Below are positions 1 to 5,920 of a stretch of 11,325 nucleotides of DNA, piece after piece (position 1 is the stretch's first letter; the number at the start of each line of letters is the position of its first letter). The DNA is taken from the NCBI GenBank assembly GCA_035648055.1, contig DASRMF010000125.1, positions 1 to 11,325 on the forward strand, given 5' to 3'. The DNA comes from Sediminicultor sp035648055. Lineage in GTDB: Bacteria; Atribacterota; Phoenicimicrobiia; Phoenicimicrobiales; Phoenicimicrobiaceae. A program made the translations under genes and the position numbers. The notes below the pieces were generated by a model, which was not told the origin of the DNA, did not search any database, and saw nothing but the letters and a program-made list of their open reading frames with translations.

Positions 1-440
1 ACTTTCTGCATATATTGGTCCCTTGCCACTTCTCGTGAGGTCAGCGCAAGTAAAGCAAGCGGGGTCTTTTGACTAAGATTTTTCATACCATCAAATACCT
101 TATTGGCATCTGAACCTAATCGGGTACAGAAAAAAGCCACATTTTTAAAATCTTCTTTATGTAAAGAAAGATATGTCCTGATAGGGGTAGAAATATTAGA
201 GGACCAGATAGGAGTTCCGATAATAACCAAGTCATACAAAGAAGGATTATTTTTTATCTCCTTAATTGTGGTTAATCTTCTCAGGTTAGCGTCAGAACCG
301 GCACTTAAGAAACCGGGAATTCCCTTCCTGTTTTTCAGATCAATAATTTCTTCTATCTCACATTTTAATAGCTCTGAAATTTTTCCAGCTACTTTTTTGG
401 TTTTGCCGCTTCTCGAATAAAATACCACTAATATTTTCAT
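1..440 (-). CDS. Flavodoxin family protein (3' end cut by window edge)
   Basis: Small FMN-binding electron-transfer protein, expected in the cytoplasm. The minus strand is open from an ATG at 440 to the window edge, about 146 residues without a stop. It begins MKILVVFYSRSGKTKKVAGK, the classic flavodoxin phosphate-binding loop (SRSGKTKK) after the first beta strand. The later segment GTPIWSSNISTPIRTYL around residues 75-91 matches the flavin-contacting loop of the flavodoxin/NAD(P)H-quinone reductase-like families. A purine-rich AAGGGG lies a few bases upstream of the ATG and supports this start. Flavodoxins of this type are usually about 150-170 residues, so only a short C-terminal part is missing. 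It lies 40 bp downstream of the LolA-like gene and could be co-transcribed. The electron partner cannot be told from sequence. I am confident of the fold, not of the specific role. Confidence 0.85.
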   Translation of the reverse strand, partial: MKILVVFYSRSGKTKKVAGKISELLKCEIEEIIDLKNRKGIPGFLSAGSDANLRRLTTIKEIKNNPSLYDLVIIGTPIWSSNISTPIRTYLSLHKEDFKNVAFFCTRLGSDANKVFDGMKNLSQKTPLALLALTSREVARDQYMQK

Positions 441-480
441 TAAAAACACCCCTTCCCCAGTCCCTTATGATAAAAAATAT

Positions 481-1305
481 CTAATTATTTTTACCCTGCT
501 GCATCATATTTTGCATCATCTCTTGCATATTTGGGCCAGATACTTCTACTTTATCTACATCAAATAGGTCATCAGAAAGTCCCTGATTTGTTTCGAAAGA
601 TTTAAGAAGAATAGTCATCATCGGTACTTCATCTATAAACCCTTCAGTCTTGTATGCTAATTCCCACTCACCTTTAATCTTTCTAAAATCAGAAAATATC
701 ATACGCATTGTTTCTCCGGAATCACTTTTATTCTCTGTTTGAACTAAAAATAGATTATTTTTATCCACCCATATTTTGTTATAAAGAGAATCTCCCTCTG
801 CCTCTATCTCAAGAACATAACATTCTCTATTGTTAATCCTCTCCATTCCTACATACTTTGCCTTATCTGATATAGAGCTCCACCAATTCATCCCCGTTTG
901 ATATTGCATCTGCTCCTCTGCTTGTTCATTAGTAAGTTTTTTCTTTCCCGCAAAAGATGAGATCATCCAGTTATCCTGGCCATCAAAAATAATTATAGTC
1001 TGCATGCTCCCCATCCCTTCGGGCACACCAGCAGCTTCAGGAAATTGCATCACAATTTCCGATCTGGATTTTTCTCCCTTGGTAAACAATTTCATCTCTG
1101 AAGCCATTTCTCCTTCAGGTGTATACATCTTTGCGTCAAAAACTATAGCCATGTCCTTAAAATCCTGATTAAAGTTTTTATAATTACTCTCTGCTTTTTT
1201 AAGTATCTCTGATACACTCTGAGAAAAACCCTGGCTTACCACTGAAAACAAAATCATACTCACTGCCAACAAAATAACCGGCCATTTAACTTTATTCCTT
1301 TTCAT
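481..1305 (-). CDS. LolA-like outer-membrane lipoprotein-sorting family protein
   Basis: A 274-residue exported protein with an N-terminal signal peptide: basic MKRNKVK, a hydrophobic stretch at about residues 8-25, and a likely signal peptidase I cut near GFS-QS. The mature part resembles the LolA/LolB-like fold of the outer membrane lipoprotein-sorting protein group. Features are an early amphipathic helix (SEILKKAESNYKNF), strands carrying IIIFDGQDNWMIS, and the family-like sequence KIWVDKNNLFLVQTE near residues 178-192, followed by a strand with FSDFRKIKGEWELAYKTEG. The C-terminus (about 258-274) is an odd Met/Gln-rich tail, MQEMMQNMMQQ. AGGAGG lies 11 bases upstream of the ATG. Members of this group bind lipid-like ligands in the periplasm, but few have known cargo, and I would not call it canonical LolA. 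It sits 57 bp after the secernin-like gene. Confidence 0.7.
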   Translation of the reverse strand: MKRNKVKWPVILLAVSMILFSVVSQGFSQSVSEILKKAESNYKNFNQDFKDMAIVFDAKMYTPEGEMASEMKLFTKGEKSRSEIVMQFPEAAGVPEGMGSMQTIIIFDGQDNWMISSFAGKKKLTNEQAEEQMQYQTGMNWWSSISDKAKYVGMERINNRECYVLEIEAEGDSLYNKIWVDKNNLFLVQTENKSDSGETMRMIFSDFRKIKGEWELAYKTEGFIDEVPMMTILLKSFETNQGLSDDLFDVDKVEVSGPNMQEMMQNMMQQGKNN

Positions 1306-1362
1306 CTTTAATTATTCCTCCTTTTATTTTATTAACTATTTTACTAATCATTCTGCTAAAAC

Positions 1363-2670
1363 TCAAATAATTCCGTTTCGTTTATTATATCCACGCCAAT
1401 AACGGCTGAAACTCCATCCTAAATTTACCGAAGGAAGACGATCTAATTTAGAATTCCAATTTTTAACTATGGCTCGGGCTCGGATAAAATATTCATTAAT
1501 CTGTTTTTGATTTAATGTGCCTAAACTGTTTTCAATAGAGGAAATTATTTCTTCCTCATAATTAATTATGAAAGGTTGAATTTCAGCTTCTGCAGAATTA
1601 AAATTTAGTAAGGCCTTTCGGTGAAAACGCTCACTCTCCCACCAATAAGATTTTGAATTATAGCTTTCACTCCCCTCGCTATACTCACCAGGAACATCGG
1701 TATCGGTAGAAAAAACGGGGAAAAAGGGACTTATGCAAGGGTTGGAAGCCCCGGTAGTATAAAAGAACTGCCCGCCCTCACCAGTTTTTGCTACTAGAGA
1801 ACAGACTGTTTGGGTTCGGTGAAATAATTTGTCTGCTGCGTGCAGGCACAAGGTGGCACCAGGTCCCCGATTAGGAGTCCACTGGGAATTTTCCCCATGA
1901 TCTCGTAAAATATTTATAAAATCTTTAGTAGTCAATCTCTTCTTTCTTTGTGAAAGCAAGGCTCGGGAACGTTTTTCCCGTTCCACGCCCTTGGCAGCCC
2001 AGGTCATAAATTTAGCGGAATAACATTTTCGAAAATCAAAATCCTTTTCGTTTTTACAGTAACCTTTATTGACAGCATTTTTAATTAATCCTTCAGAGCA
2101 AGAATCATAATCTTTCTGTAAAGATATTAGATTAGATATACTCCAAACATCCTCAATTTTCTTCCATGCCCACCAGGTTTTCACTGTCTCTAATACATAA
2201 GCCTCTTTTTTGTCGGCAATCAAAAAACTGTTCATATACTCTAATTTAAATCGATAACCGCAATTGCCTCCCTGTCCGTGCTTTTCCAATAATTCAATAA
2301 TAACTTCCAATGCCTGTCGGGCAGTTCGGCTTCTTTCGAGGGCTAAGCGAATTAAATCCATACCGGTTAGACCTATCTTGTCCGGTTTTTCTCTGGTAAA
2401 TATTGCTTCATTGCCGATAACCACCCCATATTCATTGGCTCCCATCTCTGCGCCAAACATCCAGAATGGTTGACAGAGTAATACCCTGGCAGTTTCTGAA
2501 ACCTGGGGGATAGTTAAATAGGCACATTGAACAGTATCATTTGGTTTATACTTTTTGCGGGGGAATATAAGGATATTTTGGGCTTCATCAGGTTCTCGAT
2601 CACTATTTTTCCCAAAAAGAGTAAAACCTTCTTCGGTAGCAGAACCTAAGGCTACTATAGTATCGCACAT
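1363..2670 (-). CDS. Secernin-like / peptidase C69 family Ntn hydrolase
   Basis: A 435-residue protein starting MCDTIVALGSATEEGFTLFG. After Met removal, Cys2 would be the N-terminal nucleophile of the Ntn-hydrolase fold, as in the C69 dipeptidase (PepD) and secernin families. The GKNSDR motif at 20-25 and the WMFGAEMGANEYGVVIGNEA block at about 70-89 closely match the secernin pattern. The downstream GPGATLCLHA and WWESERFHRK segments, and a length near that of animal secernins (about 410-430), also fit better than the PepD dipeptidases. There is no signal peptide, so it is probably cytoplasmic. A good AGGGAG ribosome site lies 7 bases before the ATG. Expected activity is amide or peptide-bond hydrolysis, but the substrates of bacterial secernin homologues are not established. 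It lies 53 bp after arsR; a functional link to the redox genes is not evident. Confidence 0.85.
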   Translation of the reverse strand: MCDTIVALGSATEEGFTLFGKNSDREPDEAQNILIFPRKKYKPNDTVQCAYLTIPQVSETARVLLCQPFWMFGAEMGANEYGVVIGNEAIFTREKPDKIGLTGMDLIRLALERSRTARQALEVIIELLEKHGQGGNCGYRFKLEYMNSFLIADKKEAYVLETVKTWWAWKKIEDVWSISNLISLQKDYDSCSEGLIKNAVNKGYCKNEKDFDFRKCYSAKFMTWAAKGVEREKRSRALLSQRKKRLTTKDFINILRDHGENSQWTPNRGPGATLCLHAADKLFHRTQTVCSLVAKTGEGGQFFYTTGASNPCISPFFPVFSTDTDVPGEYSEGSESYNSKSYWWESERFHRKALLNFNSAEAEIQPFIINYEEEIISSIENSLGTLNQKQINEYFIRARAIVKNWNSKLDRLPSVNLGWSFSRYWRGYNKRNGII

Positions 2671-2723
2671 AATTACACTCCCTTTCTATTTAGAATGTTG
2701 AAGAGAGTAAATGAATCAAGAAA

Positions 2724-3062
2724 TCAATTGCATTTAAATTTTTCCCTTATCTTTTCTTTCTTGCATTTAGTAATATTTTTCAAATCTTGTTTTGGCAATT
2801 TTAATCCATCCTTTAAACCCTGAATTATTCTATTGTTTTCTGTTTCAGGATTTACTGCATAGATAATCCACTTGCCCTCTCGCCGATTAACCACAAGACC
2901 TGCTTCTTTTAAAATCCTAACACTGTGTGAAATTCTTGATTGTTCCATATTTAATATGTTTACCAATTCACAGACACACAATTCGGCCTGCAGTAGAAGT
3001 AAATAAATACGTAGGCGGGTTTCATCAGATAAGGCTTTAAATATCTTTATAGTTGCTTCCAT
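2724..3062 (-). CDS. ArsR/SmtB-family transcriptional repressor
   Basis: A 112-residue winged-helix regulator. KIFKALSDETRLRIYLLLL at residues 7-25 and ELVNILNMEQSRISHSVRIL at 32-51 form the helices leading to the recognition helix, and REGKWIIYAV is the wing. AELCVCELV carries Cys29 and Cys31, equivalent to the first two cysteines of the alpha-3 metalloid site (ELCVCDLC) of classical ArsR. The third cysteine of that site is absent (Val34), while Cys100 and Cys111 in a lysine-rich tail could supply ligands. I place the start at the ATG at 3062 because AAAGGAG sits 8 bases upstream. A longer reading from TTG at 3095 would put that ribosome site inside the gene. It follows the DUF1573 gene by 115 bp and probably senses As(III), another soft metal or thiol state. 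The target operon is inferred. Confidence 0.88.
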   Translation of the reverse strand: MEATIKIFKALSDETRLRIYLLLLQAELCVCELVNILNMEQSRISHSVRILKEAGLVVNRREGKWIIYAVNPETENNRIIQGLKDGLKLPKQDLKNITKCKKEKIREKFKCN

Positions 3063-3064
3063 TG

Positions 3065-3078
3065 TTGTATTCTCCTTT
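3065..3078 (-). promoter_or_regulatory. Ribosome binding site that fixes the arsR start
   Basis: On the minus strand AAAGGAG precedes the ATG at 3062 by a short AT-rich spacer. This is close to the ideal Shine-Dalgarno arrangement and favours the 112-residue product over the upstream TTG start at 3095, whose extra 11 residues do not resemble ArsR family N-termini. Confidence 0.75.
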
Positions 3079-3080
3079 AT

Positions 3081-3100
3081 ATATGATGATATCAAATTAT
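3081..3100. promoter_or_regulatory. Possible ArsR operator dyad upstream of arsR
   Basis: The 8-bp palindrome TGATATCA (3087-3094) is flanked symmetrically by ATA and TAT, giving an interrupted 20-bp dyad of the form ATA-n3-TGATATCA-n3-TAT. It lies just upstream of the arsR ribosome binding site. ArsR/SmtB proteins bind AT-rich imperfect dyads of roughly this size, so autoregulation is plausible. In AT-rich DNA a short dyad can arise by chance, and no matching copy was found near the upstream promoter. Confidence 0.25.
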
Positions 3101-3177
3101 TGCTTTAAAAATATTTATCCTCTATGCCATATTTTTTTCTAAATTAAAAATTATACTAATCTTAGTGAAATAATTTG

Positions 3178-4218
3178 TTATTTATTAATTACAATAGGGA
3201 TGGCAACAGTTAAATAAAGATATTCCTTTATTTCCCCTTCCTGTATTTTATCTTTAACTTTGTCTCTTAATAAGATTACCTGTAGACTTTCCTTTTCTCC
3301 TGGGTTTAGTTCAATTTCAGATATTAAAGGGACGAGGTAATCGGCTGAAGGCTTTATAGAGGTAATTTTTATCCCCTCTTCTCCTGAATTTTCCAGAATA
3401 AACATTCCTATAGTTTCACCTTCGGAATCAGTTGTTAAATCAAAACTCGTTCCTGCCGGAGAAATACTTACTGCGGGGGCAGATTTTTCTTTTATGTAAC
3501 CATCGACACGCAGTGAAAAGGCATTTCTCTTGGGGTCATTACAGTATATACGCACACTCTCTCTTACTTCCCCTAACTCATGCTGGCTGGAATCATAGGC
3601 AAAAGTTACTTCCTGTTTTTCTCCCGGAAGAAGTGTTAAGGGAATTTCTGTATTGTATTGAATATACTCAGAGGCATCTATCTTATCAATTATCAGATCC
3701 AGTTCACCCTTATTTTCAATAGTAAAAGTAAATGTGGGCACATCCCCCTGGGAAACTAGTCCTAAATCCCATTGAGAATTAGAAAGGAAAGCCTGGGGAG
3801 AAGGGATAGGCTCTACCTCGGCAATTATTGTAACTTTGGTCTTGGGGAGCTGTGGGTCGTTAGATTCGATAGTGACATCTTTTTTGACTATGCCATTAAA
3901 GCCGGTAGGATTAAAAGTGACCTGTAGTTCGGCTGATTGTCCGGGTTTTATATTATCAGAAGAAAGCATGGTGGCTGTACAGCCACAGGAGGCCCGTGCC
4001 CGGCTGATGATCAATTCTTCTTTTCCGATATTTTTTATTATAAAAATATGAACGGGTCTTTCATCTTCTTTTATCTTTCCAAAATCCCATTCCTCTTCTG
4101 AAATAGAAATAGTAGGCGGCTGGGAAGACTTGTTTTGAGTATTAGAAAATATTAAAAAAGCTCCTACTATAACTGCGATGCTTATTAAGATAATAATAAT
4201 TTTGTTTTTACGAACCAT
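3178..4218 (-). CDS. Membrane-anchored DUF1573 protein (multi-domain Ig-like)
   Basis: A 346-residue protein with one N-terminal hydrophobic segment (about residues 7-24) that works as signal anchor or uncleaved signal, with the rest expected outside the inner membrane. Residues about 38-135 are a clear DUF1573 domain: WDFGKIKEDERPVHIFIIKN, the conserved RARASCGCT at 73-81, then LKPGQ-like IKPGQSAELQVTFNPTG. A second beta-sandwich repeat (about 145-242: QWDLGLVSQGDVPTFTFTIENKG) keeps the pattern but lacks SCGC. A third, weaker one runs from about 248 to 346. The family is related to ASH-type Ig-like domains; its function is not established, and it often sits near thiol-redox genes. AAAGGAG lies just upstream of the ATG. 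It is separated from the preceding thioredoxin lipoprotein gene by the periodic repeat at 4241-4330. Cys77 and Cys79 may be redox-active or metal-binding; that is inference. Confidence 0.85.
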   Translation of the reverse strand: MVRKNKIIIILISIAVIVGAFLIFSNTQNKSSQPPTISISEEEWDFGKIKEDERPVHIFIIKNIGKEELIISRARASCGCTATMLSSDNIKPGQSAELQVTFNPTGFNGIVKKDVTIESNDPQLPKTKVTIIAEVEPIPSPQAFLSNSQWDLGLVSQGDVPTFTFTIENKGELDLIIDKIDASEYIQYNTEIPLTLLPGEKQEVTFAYDSSQHELGEVRESVRIYCNDPKRNAFSLRVDGYIKEKSAPAVSISPAGTSFDLTTDSEGETIGMFILENSGEEGIKITSIKPSADYLVPLISEIELNPGEKESLQVILLRDKVKDKIQEGEIKEYLYLTVAIPIVINK

Positions 4219-4240
4219 AACTTTCTCCTTTATTTTATAT

Positions 4241-4330
4241 TAATTAATTTATCGATTTACCAATCCACCGATTGGCCGATTGACCAATTAACCAATCTCA
4301 CTCTCGATACTATATACTCGATACTTGATA
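4241..4330. repeat. Octamer-periodic then heptamer-periodic degenerate repeat
   Basis: From 4241 to 4296 seven consecutive 8-bp units stay in strict phase with the plus-strand pattern nnn-Y-Y/C-R/A-AT: taattaat, ttatcgat, ttaccaat, ccaccgat, tggccgat, tgaccaat, taaccaat. After a 6-base break, four 7-bp units run from 4303 to 4330: ctcgata, ctatata, ctcgata, cttgata. The block fills the gap between the thioredoxin lipoprotein and DUF1573 genes. It is not a CRISPR array: there are no unique spacers and the units abut directly. Confidence 0.85.
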
Positions 4331-4339
4331 CTGTCTTTA

Positions 4340-5110
4340 CTATTCCACATAAGCTGCCTGTAAAATTTCCTTGGTCGGGCTATCCGGTGCCTGGACAAAG
4401 ATAACTCCATGCATATTATCTCCCTCCCAATTAACTCCTTCGATAGTGAAAGAAAAATCAAAGGTTTCTTCAGGGGAAAGCGAGCTAATTTTAACTTTCT
4501 GTTCTTCAAAAATATCAAATACTGAATATTTTAAATTTGCTGTTGGTTGTTCTTTAAAAACCATTCCGTTTATCTCTAAATTACTTAAAGTAGAAGCGCT
4601 TACATTCTCTATAGTGCCGGTAATGGTGGTGGTATTTGCACCACTATTTCTTGGATCTACAGTAATCACAATTTTTGCTCCCTTAGCCAGTTCGGCGTCA
4701 ATTATACCTTTTACTTCTGTTATAAAAGCTTCAGGATTATCGGGATTACTAGAAGAGTAACCCTGAACTCTATCATTTAATCCGTCAAATAAGATATTTG
4801 GTATACCCCAATCAGTAGAATTAAGAAAATAAAATTCCTTATACCTTTCAGAGATTTCCAGTGTAGAATAATCTCCCCCAGATGCCTCTTCTACCAGTAT
4901 CATCTGGTCATAACCATATTCTTCTACTAATTGTTCTAGTATTGGTTCAGCATCTTCGCAATGAGAGCAACCAATAGCCATATAAAGTTCTACCATTACC
5001 ACTCGATCAGCTGGCTCCGGTTCTCCTTCTGTTGGTGTAGTAGGAAGGCAACCAACAAATAAACATACCATTAATCCTATCACCATTGATATTAATAATA
5101 ATTTCTTCAT
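4340..5110 (-). CDS. Thioredoxin-fold lipoprotein with CSHC active site
   Basis: A 256-residue predicted lipoprotein. The signal ends in the lipobox FVGC, with Cys21 as lipidation site, followed by a Pro/Thr/Glu-rich linker. Residues about 36-145 form a thioredoxin fold: VVMVELYMAIGCSHCEDAEP with active site Cys48-Ser-His-Cys51, and a cis-proline candidate at WGIPNILFDG (Pro104). Residues about 146-256 look like a beta-sandwich: KIVITVDPRNSG, TITGTIENVS, and a strand pair in FDFSFTIEGVNW. This is reminiscent of Omp28-like or Ig-like extensions rather than a second redox domain. CSHC is acidic in character and DsbA-like, but the fold lacks an obvious DsbA helical insertion. It lies 45 bp downstream of the exported thioredoxin-like gene and is a probable partner of the CcdA-type fusion upstream. 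Whether it oxidises, reduces or isomerises disulfides is not clear from sequence. Confidence 0.8.
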   Translation of the reverse strand: MKKLLLISMVIGLMVCLFVGCLPTTPTEGEPEPADRVVMVELYMAIGCSHCEDAEPILEQLVEEYGYDQMILVEEASGGDYSTLEISERYKEFYFLNSTDWGIPNILFDGLNDRVQGYSSSNPDNPEAFITEVKGIIDAELAKGAKIVITVDPRNSGANTTTITGTIENVSASTLSNLEINGMVFKEQPTANLKYSVFDIFEEQKVKISSLSPEETFDFSFTIEGVNWEGDNMHGVIFVQAPDSPTKEILQAAYVE

Positions 5111-5155
5111 ATTATTTAGTATTCTCCATGTTAAACAATTTTTCTATTATCACTA

Positions 5156-5788
5156 TTAATACCCGGGCGGAGGGTCGCAGGTTCCATCATCGCAACCATC
5201 ACCCTCTTTTTTATCTTTCTTGGGGACCCCTTTTTCTTGAGCAGCCAAGAAATAACTGATATATTGGAACATTAAATTTTGTTGTTTGGAGATTAAGCCC
5301 GGATAGACTCTCTTTGCTACCAAATTCTTAGCTAATAAAATAGTGGTGGGTAAAACTTCAATATTGTAAAGATTACTCACTTCCTCCTGACTGTCTAATA
5401 GTATAGTGAAAGATATTTTTTTATTAGCCCAAAACTCTTTAATCTGGGTAATATCTTCCTCTTTCAAGTCTTTATGGGTATTTATCATAATTACCTGGTA
5501 TTTTTCTTCAATGATATATTCTTCAAAATACTTGGCCAGCTCTTCTATGCCGCATACTGAATTCTCGCTCTCGTTATTGCAAAAGTAAAGAATAAGGAGC
5601 TTCTGTTTTTCTTTGTAATCTTCCAAATTAAAGGTTTCTCCATCTATAGTCTTAAGGGTAAAAGTAGGAGCAGGGAAACCTATTTTAAAAGATGAAGAAA
5701 AAGCAGACGAGCAAAAAGAAACCAAAAAAGCAATTACTAATAAAATAGTTAAAAGATTATTTTTTTTATTCCTTAACCAAAAAATCAT
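5156..5788 (-). CDS. Exported thioredoxin/AhpC-TSA-like protein lacking the CxxC
   Basis: A 210-residue protein with an N-terminal signal or anchor (hydrophobic residues about 11-28). It then follows the TlpA/ResA/AhpC-TSA template: GFPAPTFTLKTIDGETFNLEDY at 37-58, a beta strand KLLILYF, and a cis-proline loop IEVLPTTILLA (Pro147). At the usual active-site position it reads CNNESENSVCGIEEL: Cys79 aligns with the second cysteine of CxxC, but the residue three before it is Asn76, so the normal nucleophile is missing. Cys70 is nine residues upstream. The C-terminus adds a charged linker and a tail ending GDGCDDGTCDPPPGY, with Cys199 and Cys204, absent from ordinary relatives. VSFC near residue 26 is not a good lipobox because Phe precedes Cys. 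The gene lies between the CcdA-type fusion and the thioredoxin lipoprotein, suggesting a specialised relay or binding role. Confidence 0.78.
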   Translation of the reverse strand: MIFWLRNKKNNLLTILLVIAFLVSFCSSAFSSSFKIGFPAPTFTLKTIDGETFNLEDYKEKQKLLILYFCNNESENSVCGIEELAKYFEEYIIEEKYQVIMINTHKDLKEEDITQIKEFWANKKISFTILLDSQEEVSNLYNIEVLPTTILLAKNLVAKRVYPGLISKQQNLMFQYISYFLAAQEKGVPKKDKKEGDGCDDGTCDPPPGY

Positions 5789-5802
5789 TTTAAAATACCT
5801 CT

Positions 5803-5920
5803 CTTTTAATTCACCAATTTATCGATTCTCCAACTCACCGATTAGTCAATTAGCCGATTGACTAATTAATTAATTCTCCGATTTTCCAATTGACCAATTT
5901 ACCGATTGATCGATTTACCA
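5803..5920. repeat. Octamer-periodic degenerate tandem repeat
   Basis: Fourteen full 8-bp units plus a partial one run without a phase break from 5803 to the stop codon of the membrane fusion gene at 5921. On the plus strand the unit is about nnn-Y-C/T-R-AT, for example tcaccaat, ttatcgat, tctccaac, tcaccgat, tagtcaat, tagccgat, tgaccaat, ttaccgat, tgatcgat. The last five positions (YCRAT) are conserved and the first three vary. It makes up most of the gap between the CcdA-type fusion and the next gene. The same octamer family occurs at 4241-4296. Confidence 0.9.

Noticed and set aside
103..420. Plus-strand open frame of 105 codons at the left edge
   Set aside because: It is antisense to a clear flavodoxin with the phosphate-binding loop and a good ribosome site; its own translation resembles no protein.
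3063..3095. TTG start extending arsR by 11 residues
   Set aside because: The best ribosome site (AAAGGAG) lies inside that extension and points to the ATG at 3062.
3432..4051. Plus-strand frames of 96 and 71 codons
   Set aside because: Both are antisense shadows of the DUF1573 gene, whose domain motifs are unambiguous.
4288..4518. Minus-strand frame of 76 codons
   Set aside because: It overlaps the thioredoxin lipoprotein in another frame, runs into the periodic repeat and has no ribosome site of note.
4371..4760. Plus-strand frame of 129 codons
   Set aside because: Antisense to the thioredoxin lipoprotein; no family resemblance.
5156..5788. Lipoprotein call for the thioredoxin-like protein based on VSFC near residue 26
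   Set aside because: Phe at the position before Cys is not accepted in lipoboxes; an ordinary signal peptide or anchor fits better.
5803..5920. CRISPR array
   Set aside because: Units are 8 bp, abut directly, vary in sequence and have no spacers; no cas gene is in the window.
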